The position numbers were made by a program, and so were the translations under genes. Of a DNA stretch of 64,000 nt, positions 38,426-46,658 are shown piece by piece. The stretch lies in the NCBI GenBank assembly GCA_902780025.1, contig CACZDV010000008.1, positions 86,679 to 150,678 of the forward strand, read 5' to 3'. Origin of the DNA: an uncultured Prevotellaceae bacterium. Its GTDB lineage: Bacteria > Bacteroidota > Bacteroidia > Bacteroidales > Bacteroidaceae. Position 1 is the first letter of the stretch, and each line of letters starts with the position of its first letter. The notes under the pieces are model-generated. The model saw nothing but the letters and a program-made list of their open reading frames with translations. It was not told where the DNA came from and made no database searches.

Positions 38426-40123
38426 TTATTTTTTCATTCTTGCCTCGGCCTTTTGGAGAGCAATATTGTAGGCCTCGTCATAGTACTTGATAAACTCGCT
38501 CCAGAGGGCTTTCTTCGACAGGGCCTCCGCCTTCTTCCGGCAGGACTCGACTTCCTTGGGTGTCATGGTCGAGAACTGGGCTACGGCATCCTTGATGGCA
38601 TCAGCCACCTCCGAATAGTTATAGTCAGTACGATGAATCACCTTCACGCCATCCTCTAATTCGCCATAATGGCCAAACATGTTATTGGCCCAGAGACCAA
38701 AACCTGCAAGGTCAGTCGTGATGCAGGGCACCTTGAAAGCTACAGCCTCCAACGGCGTATAGCCCCATGGTTCGTAATAAGAAGGATAAACGCAGAGGTC
38801 ATTGCCAAGCACCACATCGTAGTAGGTCATATTGACAATGCCGTCATTGCCGTCAAGATAGCAGGGCAGGAAGATGACCTTCACCTGCTCGTCCTTACGG
38901 TTGTGCATATCGTAGTACTTCATCATGCCAAGCACGTTGTCATGGCTCATATTGTGCAGCCAGTGAGTCACCTGAGGCACCTCAAGTGGTTCTCCGAAGG
39001 TTTTGGAGCCTTGTAGCCTTTCCTGCAAGTCCTTACGGGGTTCTCCCACCCAACCGGGAACTTCGATAAAGGCCAGAACTTTCTTCTTCAGGTCCTTGTC
39101 ACGCAACAGGCGGTTCATAGCCTCAACAAAGACATCGATACCCTTGTTACGGAACTCATAACGACCTGAGGTCGAAACTATCAGCGTGTCGTCATCAAGC
39201 GTTTCTCCAAGCAGGGCATTAGCCACGTCAAGCAGACGCTTGCGGGCTGCCTTGCGCTTCTTGGTGAAAGTGGCTCCCTTAGGCACAAAGCTATTGTCAA
39301 AGCCGTTAGGTAGGACTACGTCGACAGGTTTGTCAAGCAGTTCCACACACTCACGGGCCGTGATGTCGCTCACCGTGGTGAAGCAGTCTACGTGCAAAGC
39401 CGTCTGCTTCTCAATAGAATGCTTGGACTGCATATTCAACTCACCAGCCATCTGGTCGCCATTATAGGCAAACAGATAGTCATAGAGCGGTTTCTGGTTG
39501 CCGGCTATGGATCGGCCGATGCTTGTGGCATGGGTGGTGAAGATAGTACCTATCTGGGGCAGTTTGTTGTTGATGTAAAGGGCTCCCAGACCGCACATCC
39601 ATTCGTTGGCATGATAAATCACCTTGGTATTCTCATTCCACTCTCCACTTTCCTCTTTCCACTTGAAGAAACTTTCCACGACCAATGCGGCAGCATACGA
39701 GAACATCGATGCCTCATCATAGTCGCCATAGGCATGCAAAGAGTCTACCTGATACTTTTCCCACAACCAGCCATATATCTCGTTCTTCTTCTCAAAGAAC
39801 GGTTCAAAGTCTACTAAAATCGCTATGGGGTCACCCGGTATGGTCCAACGGCCCACCCTGACATGAAGTCCTGGCAATCCGTTCTCGCGGTTGCCTTCCT
39901 TTGCTTCCCATTGCCACTTGGCAAAGAGAGCCTTGTCCTCTTTGAAATAAGGACTTTCTTTTTCTTTCCAAAAGTCAGGACCAATAAATATAATCCTGTC
40001 CTTCATCCTGTCCTGTAGCGTCTTTGCCCGAGAAGAAAGTACGGTATAGATACCGCCAACCTTGTTACAGACTTCCCAACTCGACTCAAAGATATAGTCA
40101 GGCGTTAAATGTTCTTTTCCCAT
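38426..40123 (-). CDS. glycogen synthase, GT3 (eukaryote-like) family
   Basis: 565 aa. The opening DYIFESSWEVCNKVGGIYTV is the classic GT3 N-terminus, with the sugar-nucleotide loop Lys/Gly-Gly segment. Further motifs are FTTHATSIGRSIAGNQ and the C-terminal YPSYYEPWGYTPLEA (EPWGYTP, catalytic Glu). GT3 enzymes use UDP-glucose and are otherwise known from animals and fungi; Bacteroidetes carry them in place of the GT5 GlgA. First gene of the glycogen pair, with a minus-strand TATCTTTG (40145-40152) close upstream. Confidence 0.93.
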   Translation of the reverse strand: MGKEHLTPDYIFESSWEVCNKVGGIYTVLSSRAKTLQDRMKDRIIFIGPDFWKEKESPYFKEDKALFAKWQWEAKEGNRENGLPGLHVRVGRWTIPGDPIAILVDFEPFFEKKNEIYGWLWEKYQVDSLHAYGDYDEASMFSYAAALVVESFFKWKEESGEWNENTKVIYHANEWMCGLGALYINNKLPQIGTIFTTHATSIGRSIAGNQKPLYDYLFAYNGDQMAGELNMQSKHSIEKQTALHVDCFTTVSDITARECVELLDKPVDVVLPNGFDNSFVPKGATFTKKRKAARKRLLDVANALLGETLDDDTLIVSTSGRYEFRNKGIDVFVEAMNRLLRDKDLKKKVLAFIEVPGWVGEPRKDLQERLQGSKTFGEPLEVPQVTHWLHNMSHDNVLGMMKYYDMHNRKDEQVKVIFLPCYLDGNDGIVNMTYYDVVLGNDLCVYPSYYEPWGYTPLEAVAFKVPCITTDLAGFGLWANNMFGHYGELEDGVKVIHRTDYNYSEVADAIKDAVAQFSTMTPKEVESCRKKAEALSKKALWSEFIKYYDEAYNIALQKAEARMKK

Positions 40124-40144
40124 TTGTTATAATTATAAACGCTG

Positions 40145-40235
40145 CAAAGATAATTAAAAAAATTCTAAACCTATTACTTTTGGACGTATATTTTTATCTA
40201 TTTCTCTGATTTATTGATTTATATTTGTAACTTTG
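40145..40235. promoter_or_regulatory. divergent promoter region (glycogen synthase / small secreted protein)
   Basis: Minus strand TATCTTTG at 40145-40152 lies 22 bases before the glycogen synthase ATG. Plus strand TAACTTTG at 40228-40235 lies 25 bases before the ATG at 40260. The upstream TTTG elements are poor (TCTG at 40205-40208 for the plus strand). Confidence 0.5.
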
Positions 40236-40259
40236 TCAGCAAAAAGGAAAAAACAACAG

Positions 40260-40682
40260 ATGAGAAAAGCAATACTGACAGTAACCTTGGGACTGTGTTC
40301 ACTCCCGATCATGGCCCAAAAGGCTCAACAGGCCTTTCGCGGCTACTTGTATAACAACGAGTACGACGTCTATCTCGACATCGATTTCCATCACGAGAGC
40401 ATTACGGTCCCCGGAAACGAGCTTTACGGTCAGTTGCCTGGCTATTTAGGCAAGAAGAACAATTCGTTCTGCTGGCCTATCACCGCTGCGAAGATCAAAG
40501 ACGAACAGACGGCGGAGCTGCACCTCATCAACGACTACGGCAGCGAAGACCTGACGGCCTCTCTGACCCGCGAGAACGACTCTGTCTACGTGCTCCGTCA
40601 GGAAAAGGGCAGCACCCTGAAAGTGCCTAAAAACGGAAAATGGCAGAAGTTACCAAAAACCCTGCCATTCAAACGTAGATAA
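40260..40682 (+). CDS. small secreted protein of unknown function
   Basis: 140 aa. Signal peptide (MRKAILTVTLGLCSLPIMAQ). The rest is beta-rich (YDVYLDIDFHHESITVPG, TAELHLINDYGSEDLTASL), like small periplasmic proteins of Bacteroidales. The ATG at 40260 is chosen because it begins the signal peptide and lies just after the -7 element. Convergent with the periplasmic gene of the sigma-factor cluster, 8 bases apart. Function unknown. Confidence 0.7.
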   Translation: MRKAILTVTLGLCSLPIMAQKAQQAFRGYLYNNEYDVYLDIDFHHESITVPGNELYGQLPGYLGKKNNSFCWPITAAKIKDEQTAELHLINDYGSEDLTASLTRENDSVYVLRQEKGSTLKVPKNGKWQKLPKTLPFKRR

Positions 40683-40690
40683 ATACCGAT

Positions 40691-41188
40691 TTACTTGTTT
40701 CCGTTACGATTCCTTTGGTGGTTCCAGCCTCTCATCATCTGGGCTCCGGCTGCCGGATTGTTCCAGCCGCGTAGCATCTGGCGGTGGAAACGGTCCTCGG
40801 CTTTGAGGACATCATAGAGCTTGGAAGCTGAAATCACGCTGAGGAACTTGTTGTGATAGGTCTGCTGGATGCGCTTCAGCTCGAGATCATACTCATCGCG
40901 CTGGCGGATTGCCTTCTCACAGCCTTTCTCATCGGCGGGCTTCCCCCACCCTAACTGGCGCTGACGTTCATAGACGGCGCGCTGTTTGGCCTGCATTTCC
41001 TTGTAGATGGGGAAAAACTTGGCTGCCTCCCGCGGAGTAAGACAAGCCTCTTTGGTGATAAATTGCTCCAAGTCGGCCTGGAACTTCTCAGGCGAGAACT
41101 TCTGCGGCTGCTGAGGGTTGAAATTCTGAGCCGTGACAGTCATTGTCAAAGCAACAGCAAACAGAATAGCAGTTAGTCTTTTCTTCAT
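40691..41188 (-). CDS. periplasmic helical protein, Spy/CpxP-like in layout
   Basis: 165 aa. Signal peptide (MKKRLTAILFAVALTMTVTA), then long charged helices with an LTPREAAKFFPIYKEMQ segment, resembling the LTxxE/Q pattern of Spy/CpxP-type periplasmic sensors or chaperones. The tail has repeated MLRGWN / MMRGWNH. It follows the anti-sigma-like gene by 1 base. In this context it may be the envelope sensor or output of the sigma system; that is inference. Confidence 0.7.
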   Translation of the reverse strand: MKKRLTAILFAVALTMTVTAQNFNPQQPQKFSPEKFQADLEQFITKEACLTPREAAKFFPIYKEMQAKQRAVYERQRQLGWGKPADEKGCEKAIRQRDEYDLELKRIQQTYHNKFLSVISASKLYDVLKAEDRFHRQMLRGWNNPAAGAQMMRGWNHQRNRNGNK

Positions 41189-41189
41189 C

Positions 41190-41528
41190 TTAATACTCAC
41201 TTGCCAAGAGGGCATAAATGTCGTTGTTGTCAGCCATCATATAGTCAGCCACATCCTCCACGTAAGTATCGGTAGTAGTTGCATCTGCTGCCATCATCTG
41301 ATCAGAGCTGTCAGGAGTCAACAGATAGAGGGTTGCTGTGAAGACAACGGCCACCAGACAGGCGGCTGCATACATCCACGGTCTGAATCTTACCAGAATG
41401 CTCTGCTTGGGTTGCTCTGGCAGATTCTTCATCACTTCGGCAGTCAGACTGTCGAAATAACCTTCGGGAACTCGGAACGGATTCCTGTCTCCCAACCGAT
41501 TCTTGATATATAATTCTTCGTTCATCAT
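41190..41528 (-). CDS. putative anti-sigma factor, single membrane helix
   Basis: 112 aa. A soluble N-terminus (RNPFRVPEGYFDSLTAEVMK) precedes one membrane helix (WMYAAACLVAVVFTATLYLL) and a short acidic periplasmic tail. It lies directly after an ECF sigma factor and before a periplasmic protein, the usual position of an anti-sigma factor. No ZAS zinc motif is present. Confidence 0.7.
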   Translation of the reverse strand: MMNEELYIKNRLGDRNPFRVPEGYFDSLTAEVMKNLPEQPKQSILVRFRPWMYAAACLVAVVFTATLYLLTPDSSDQMMAADATTTDTYVEDVADYMMADNNDIYALLASEY

Positions 41529-41558
41529 ACTTTATTGACGTAATTTGTGATAGTTGGT

Positions 41559-42104
41559 TTAATCGTGGGACTTAAAAAATTCAGATATTTTCTTGACAGC
41601 GATGTGATAGGAGGCTTTGAGGGCTCCCTCGCTGGTACCGAGCATGTTACTGATGTCGCTGTATTTCATGTCGTCATAGTAGCGCAACAGGAATACCGTA
41701 CGCTGCACTTCGGGCAGGGCGGCAATGGCTTCCTGCAACTGGGCCTCGGTCTCGTCGCCGTCGAAATACTCGTCGGCCATCAGCGTGTTCGACACGTTCA
41801 ACTCCTCGTCGTCCGTACTGAGCGTGACGACATTCTTCTGCCGTCGCAGGAAGTCGAGACTCTCGTTGATGGCTATACGCGACAGCCACGTCAGCAGCTT
41901 CGAGTCGCCGTGGAAGGAACCGATACCCTGCCAGGCTTTGATAAAGGCGTTCTGCAGCACATCGTTTGCATCGTCATGCGACAACACGAAGCGACGGATC
42001 TGCCAGTAGAGCTGTTCACTGTACTGGCGGACCACCGTCTCAAAGGCCCTGCGCTGTGTCTTTGGATTGGACAATTGTTCTATGAGTAGTCTGTCGTCTG
42101 TCAT
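41559..42104 (-). CDS. ECF-type RNA polymerase sigma factor
   Basis: 181 aa. Region 2 is clear (HDDANDVLQNAFIKAWQGIG, then LLTWLSRIAINESLDFLRR), as is the region 4 helix-turn-helix (YSDISNMLGTSEGALKASYH). It directs polymerase to a small regulon. Its ATG overlaps the stop of the L,D-transpeptidase gene (ATGA), and the anti-sigma and periplasmic genes follow, which suggests a cell-wall or envelope-stress circuit. Confidence 0.93.
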   Translation of the reverse strand: MTDDRLLIEQLSNPKTQRRAFETVVRQYSEQLYWQIRRFVLSHDDANDVLQNAFIKAWQGIGSFHGDSKLLTWLSRIAINESLDFLRRQKNVVTLSTDDEELNVSNTLMADEYFDGDETEAQLQEAIAALPEVQRTVFLLRYYDDMKYSDISNMLGTSEGALKASYHIAVKKISEFFKSHD

Positions 42105-43702
42105 TGCATATAGGTTGCCAACGACTCCCTGATGGCCTTGTCATAGCCGTACACATCGGGATAGTACTGCAGGGAACCATAGGGTGTAAGGAAAATGGTA
42201 TAATACGTTATAATAATAGGTACGCGCGGAGAAACCTTCAGCCAACTGACCAGTTTCGGCGTCTTGACCGCCGGGTCCAGTTCGTCCATCAGGTCACGCC
42301 CCCAGTCTGTCTCGGGCTTCATGCCCATGGAGATACGCAACTTGTCAAGCAACTTCTCGTCAGCTTCTCTGCCCAGCATGAAGACTGCCAGGTCAAAGGG
42401 ACGCTGAACGCGGACACAACCATGAGAGACACCACGGTTATCGCGCCCGAAGGCTCCTGGACTGGATGTGTCGTGCAGGAATACGGAGAAGTTATTGGGA
42501 AACCTGAAGATGATACGTCCTAACGAATTGCCTGCCCCACCCTGCTGGACCACCCGGTAGTTGCCGCTACGCAGCATGCTGGCAGAAACGCTTCCAGGCG
42601 ACAGGTGCTTTCCTGTCTTGCGGTCAGCTATGTAATAGCGGTGACGGGTGAAGTAGCCGGAGTCTCCCCCGTGGCGGGCCACATCGTCGCGGATGATACT
42701 CATGGGGATTGACCACTCAGGGTTCACTTCCATATGGGTGATGCGGCTGGTCAGCAACGGGGTCTTGGTCTTGACGGCACCACAGGCCACGCGCATATCA
42801 ACGATGGAATCAGGACCGACAGCCCACAGGTGGAAAGCCGGCACATTGACGACCACATACCGCTCGTCGGCCTCGTGTTTCAAGGTGTCACGCCAGCGGC
42901 AACGCTCCATATTGACCATGATGCGCGGACGTTGGGAATCGGTGGCGGCGTGTAACTTCTCCATCAGCAGATGATAGAGCTTGCCTTGGGGTTCTACCTG
43001 ACGCAGATAGACGCCGAGACTGTCACGGCTGACCCGTCCTAAAGCTCTGTCGGTATAGGCATCATTGGGGTGCTCCATGCCGACGTCGAACAGTTGGCGA
43101 TACGACTTGACACGTCCCGTAGAGTCCGTCTCGCGAGCATCATAGCTGTTGAGGATGTAATTGGGATTGACAAAGCCGAAGCGCTGACCAGTGACATATC
43201 GCAGATAGGCCCTGGTGAGATTATACTCCAGTCGCGCTGCCACTTTGTTGACATTGTCCGACTCATTGAAATTGAGAGTACGCATCCGGTCCAGGTCTTC
43301 TTCTATCTGACGCAGACGGAAATGCTTGTCGTTGAACCCCATCTCGGGCAGTTTGGAGCGGAGCGTAGCCAGCAACGTGTCGGCACGATTGTCAACACCC
43401 ATTACATCAATCCACACCAAGGGGCGACCCTCACGATAGTATTTACGGACTCGCCCGACGACGGGATTCGATTCACGGTCAGAAGTAGAAATATGCCCTA
43501 AATTCTCCCGAATTTCCTGAGAGTTTAGAGCATATCCGTCTACCTTCATATCTTCAAAAGCTTCTAATGTCAAATTCCGCTGAAAAGGGCCTACTGACTC
43601 ATGGCATCCAGTCAAGAGCAGCACAAAAAGCATCAGTACTGAAAGGTTTATCAGCGAATCTGAATCTTTCTTACCACCTTGCCGACCTTCAATATGTAGC
43701 AA
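42101..43702 (-). CDS. L,D-transpeptidase (YkuD domain), lipoprotein-like
   Basis: 533 aa. A hydrophobic lipoprotein-like N-terminus ends in LLTGC. The middle has a helical scaffolding region (NLTRAYLRYVTGQRFGFVNP) like YcbB, and the C-terminal YkuD domain carries the catalytic motif SHGCVRVQ with upstream HDTSSPGAF. It makes 3-3 cross-links in peptidoglycan or attaches proteins to it. Start uncertain: the ATG at 43702 overlaps the previous gene by 52 bases; ATG 43633 avoids this but leaves only 8 residues before the lipobox Cys. Its stop overlaps the sigma gene start. Confidence 0.88.
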   Translation of the reverse strand: MLHIEGRQGGKKDSDSLINLSVLMLFVLLLTGCHESVGPFQRNLTLEAFEDMKVDGYALNSQEIRENLGHISTSDRESNPVVGRVRKYYREGRPLVWIDVMGVDNRADTLLATLRSKLPEMGFNDKHFRLRQIEEDLDRMRTLNFNESDNVNKVAARLEYNLTRAYLRYVTGQRFGFVNPNYILNSYDARETDSTGRVKSYRQLFDVGMEHPNDAYTDRALGRVSRDSLGVYLRQVEPQGKLYHLLMEKLHAATDSQRPRIMVNMERCRWRDTLKHEADERYVVVNVPAFHLWAVGPDSIVDMRVACGAVKTKTPLLTSRITHMEVNPEWSIPMSIIRDDVARHGGDSGYFTRHRYYIADRKTGKHLSPGSVSASMLRSGNYRVVQQGGAGNSLGRIIFRFPNNFSVFLHDTSSPGAFGRDNRGVSHGCVRVQRPFDLAVFMLGREADEKLLDKLRISMGMKPETDWGRDLMDELDPAVKTPKLVSWLKVSPRVPIIITYYTIFLTPYGSLQYYPDVYGYDKAIRESLATYMQ

Positions 43703-43965
43703 CCTTTTGGAATGTTTAATTCTACACGTTGGGATGCACTTTCTATCTTCACTTTCAGCAACTGGCGACCCGTCAGCGACACGACTACCAGCTCCTGGCC
43801 CTGGGCACCTGTGACATAGGCCGTCTGCCCTTCAATGCTGACTTCCACCTGCTCCTCCACCTGCTCTGTGGCAGTAGCCGGAGACATCTCAGAAGCCGCG
43901 ACAGCCAAGGGACACATAGCCGTCAGGAAACCTGCTATTGATAATATAAGTAATCGTTTTGTCAT
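43651..43965 (-). CDS. small secreted protein with T9SS-tail-like C-terminus
   Basis: 104 aa. Signal peptide (MTKRLLILSIAGFLTAMC...). The C-terminal 60 residues (VVVSLTGRQLLKVKIES, IPKGCYILKVGKVVRKIQI) look like the type IX secretion/Por sorting tail, here with almost no cargo before it. The ATG at 43965 is used; the earlier ATG at 44019 lies in the -33 element of the promoter. It begins the cluster that leads into the L,D-transpeptidase and the sigma factor. Function unknown. Confidence 0.7.
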   Translation of the reverse strand: MTKRLLILSIAGFLTAMCPLAVAASEMSPATATEQVEEQVEVSIEGQTAYVTGAQGQELVVVSLTGRQLLKVKIESASQRVELNIPKGCYILKVGKVVRKIQIR

Positions 43966-43988
43966 ATATGCATATATTGAATTCTGTG

Positions 43989-44020
43989 CAAATATACGAC
44001 TTTTTCCCGTAACCTCCAAA
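43989..44020 (-). promoter_or_regulatory. promoter of the transpeptidase / sigma-factor cluster
   Basis: Minus strand TTTG (44017-44020), 20 bases, TATATTTG (43989-43996). Full consensus spacing; leader of about 18 bases to the ATG at 43965. Confidence 0.7.
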
Positions 44021-44053
44021 TATTTTCCGCAAAAAATGCAATAAAAACTGTTC

Positions 44054-44968
44054 TTAGACGTTAATGACGTCCAATTCGTTGGCTAAACGAACATTTTCGA
44101 ACACTTCACGGGCTTCGTTGAGCAACACGTTTTCATCTTCATATCGCGAACTGTAATGCCCCAGAATCAACTGACCGGCACCTGCGTCACGGGCCGTCAT
44201 TGCGGCTTGCCGCGCGGTCGAGTGGTTGTACTTCTGGGCCATCTGCAGGTTGTCCTCGCCGTAGGTGCTCTCATGATAGAGCGTTGATACGCCCTTCAAC
44301 AGCTTCGCCAGTTCGGGCATGTAGCGGGTGTCGCTACAGTAGGCATAGCTACGGGGCTGGTCGGCAGCCGTCACCAATCGGCTGTTGGGCACCACCGTCC
44401 CGTCCTCCGTCACCCAGTCGGCTCCGTTCTTGATGTTTTGTATCTGCGAGGTCGGTATCCCATAGAAGTCTATCATGTCACGGCGGATATGGGGTAACAG
44501 CGGTTTCTCACGGAACAGGAAGCCGCTCGTAGGCAGCCGGTGGGTCAGCGGGATGGTCTCTACCGTCAACGAGCGGTCTTCGTAGATGACCTCCTGCCGC
44601 GAGGCGTCTATCGGATGAAACACCACCTCATAGCCTAAGTCACGGCAGAAGAGGGCCATCTGACGCTGGAGCATATCTTCCAACAGCTCGTTGGCATGAA
44701 TATGCAGCTTGGCCGTCCGTCCCAACAGGCCGAACGTGGAAATCATGCCTATCAGGCCGAAACAGTGGTCGCCGTGCAGATGGGAGATAAAGACATGGCT
44801 CACTTTGGTAAAGCGTACCCTACTGCGGCGAAGCTGCATCTGCACACCTTCACCGCAATCCACCATGAACAGCTTCTCGCGGATCTCCACAAGCTGGGCG
44901 GAGGGATAATGACGAAGGGTGGGCAGCGCACTGCCACACCCTAATATGTGTACTCTGAACGGCTCCAC
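44054..44968 (-). CDS. rnz: ribonuclease Z
   Basis: 304 aa, metallo-beta-lactamase fold. Zinc motifs: HLHGDH near residue 62, then single His/Asp ligands (LTHRLPTSG; CSDTRY; HESTYGED; LGHYSSRY). It cuts the 3' trailer of tRNA precursors. The start MEPFRVHILGCGSALPT is typical of the family. It follows the lipoprotein gene by 9 bases in a mazG-lipoprotein-rnz run. Confidence 0.93.
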   Translation of the reverse strand: MEPFRVHILGCGSALPTLRHYPSAQLVEIREKLFMVDCGEGVQMQLRRSRVRFTKVSHVFISHLHGDHCFGLIGMISTFGLLGRTAKLHIHANELLEDMLQRQMALFCRDLGYEVVFHPIDASRQEVIYEDRSLTVETIPLTHRLPTSGFLFREKPLLPHIRRDMIDFYGIPTSQIQNIKNGADWVTEDGTVVPNSRLVTAADQPRSYAYCSDTRYMPELAKLLKGVSTLYHESTYGEDNLQMAQKYNHSTARQAAMTARDAGAGQLILGHYSSRYEDENVLLNEAREVFENVRLANELDVINV

Positions 44969-44977
44969 GCTACGGCG

Positions 44978-45649
44978 TTACATTTTAAAGTCTTCTATCG
45001 ACGATTCCTCCAGTTCGATATTGACATTACTCTTGTGTTCGTGGTAACGATAGTACTCAAAGGTCTCTTCCGAATCCTTGAAGATCAGGGTGTCAGGACC
45101 CAGCGCGACAAGGTCGTAGAGGTTGGTCTCCACCACGTCGCCACCGCCTTCACGGACGGCGACAATCTCCAGCTTGCCGTTGAACAGTTTCCAGGAGCGG
45201 AAGATGATCGACGGCTGGTCGATGCTCTCGGCAATACCGCCGTCCTTGATACGGATACCCATCTCGGAACTGCCGTCAATCGGGTTGGGCATCACCCATT
45301 CGCCTAAAAGGGCCGACTGGTTGATGACCTGGCGGGCCGTGGTCTTGTTCTTCAGCATCACCGCCATACGGTCACCACTCTGGAAACCGCCGAAGCACTG
45401 GCCTTTCTCATTGGCCTCGGCAATGCCTACATACACCGTGTCGCCTACATCGGTGATCAGCTGCAGGGTGTTCATAGCCGAACCGTCGCCACAGATACCA
45501 TAGAGCGTCGAGTCACGATTGATGCTGACTACTGCCGTCGAATCAGGCTCATTGACGGACTGCTGATTACCGCCGCCCTTCTTTCCGCAACTGCCAATGG
45601 ACATAGCCATCGCAGCCACCAATACGATTGTTGATAGTTTCTTCATCAT
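44978..45649 (-). CDS. lipoprotein with lipocalin-like region
   Basis: 223 aa. Signal peptide with lipobox (MSIGSC), a Gly-rich spacer, then a beta-rich part including LLGEWVMPNPI and IIFRSWKLFNG, as in lipocalin-like Bacteroidetes lipoproteins. Ligand unknown. Its ATG lies 1 base after the mazG stop. Confidence 0.75.
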   Translation of the reverse strand: MMKKLSTIVLVAAMAMSIGSCGKKGGGNQQSVNEPDSTAVVSINRDSTLYGICGDGSAMNTLQLITDVGDTVYVGIAEANEKGQCFGGFQSGDRMAVMLKNKTTARQVINQSALLGEWVMPNPIDGSSEMGIRIKDGGIAESIDQPSIIFRSWKLFNGKLEIVAVREGGGDVVETNLYDLVALGPDTLIFKDSEETFEYYRYHEHKSNVNIELEESSIEDFKM

Positions 45650-45650
45650 A

Positions 45651-46514
45651 TTATTTCCTTTCTTCGTTTTCGCTTGCTTTTGCCTCGTTCCACAGGGCGT
45701 CCATCTCCTCCAGCGTCATCTCCGTCAACGGACGGCCGGCACGGATGCTGTGCTGCTCGATATACCCGAAACGGCGAATGAACTTCTGGTTCGTGCGCTC
45801 AAGGGCGTTATCGGGGTTCAGCTTGTAGAGACGGGCGGCATTGATGACCGAGAACAGGAAGTCGCCCAACTCATTGGTTGACAGTTCTTTGTCTTCTTTC
45901 TTCAGTTCTGCCTCCAACTCTTCCAGCTCCTCATGGACCTTTGCCCACACGTCTTCCTTCTGCTGCCAGTCGAAACCCACGTTGCGGGCCTTGTCCTGTA
46001 TGCGGTAGGCCTTGATGAGCGAGGGCAGCGCCTCCGGCACACCTGAGAGTACGGTCTTGTTGCCGTCCTTCTCCTTCAGCTTGATCTGCTCCCAGTTCTG
46101 AAGCACCTGCTCCGAGGTCTTCGCATCGGCAAACTCACGTTTCTCCTCCTGCTCGCCATAGGGCAGCGGCTTCGGGTCTTTAGCGCCGACTTGCGACGGA
46201 TGGTAGATATGCGGATGACGGAATATCAGCTTGTCAGCCTGGATGTTACAGATGTCGGCGATGTCGAAGTCCTCGGTCTCGGAACCTATCTTTGCATAGA
46301 AAATGACATGCATCAGCACGTCGCCCAACTCCTTGCAGATGTTCTTACGGTCATCACGCACCAGGGCGTCACACAGTTCGTACACCTCTTCTATCGTGTT
46401 GGGACGCAACGACTCGTTCGTCTGCTTCTTGTCCCAAGGGCACTTTTCACGCAGTTGGTCAAGAACGTCAAGCAGCCGTCCGAAGGCTTCTAATTTCTCT
46501 TCACGTGTATGCAT
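45651..46514 (-). CDS. mazG: nucleoside triphosphate pyrophosphohydrolase MazG
   Basis: 287 aa. Motifs [25 protein letters not shown] and [17 protein letters not shown] give the Mg-binding ExxE...ExxD pattern; a second weaker copy ([27 protein letters not shown]) fills the C-terminal half, as in two-domain MazG. It hydrolyses NTPs to NMPs and pyrophosphate and is thought to clean up damaged nucleotides. First gene of the run with the lipoprotein and rnz; divergent from valS. Confidence 0.95.
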   Translation of the reverse strand: MHTREEKLEAFGRLLDVLDQLREKCPWDKKQTNESLRPNTIEEVYELCDALVRDDRKNICKELGDVLMHVIFYAKIGSETEDFDIADICNIQADKLIFRHPHIYHPSQVGAKDPKPLPYGEQEEKREFADAKTSEQVLQNWEQIKLKEKDGNKTVLSGVPEALPSLIKAYRIQDKARNVGFDWQQKEDVWAKVHEELEELEAELKKEDKELSTNELGDFLFSVINAARLYKLNPDNALERTNQKFIRRFGYIEQHSIRAGRPLTEMTLEEMDALWNEAKASENEERK

Positions 46515-46546
46515 CTTTCAGTTCGTATCTTTCATTTTCTGCGGAC

Positions 46547-46636
46547 AAAGGTAAGCATTATTTTCGAAACTGCAGTGCTTTTGCACACTTTTTTTGCAAA
46601 TTATTGTCGGGATTCGCAAGAAAAGTTGTATCTTTG
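46547..46636. promoter_or_regulatory. divergent promoter region (mazG / valS)
   Basis: Minus strand TACCTTTG at 46547-46554 faces mazG. Plus strand TATCTTTG at 46629-46636 faces valS (ATG 46659), with TTG at 46604-46606 about 22 bases upstream. Confidence 0.55.
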
Positions 46637-46658
46637 CACCCGTTTTATAAATAGGTAT

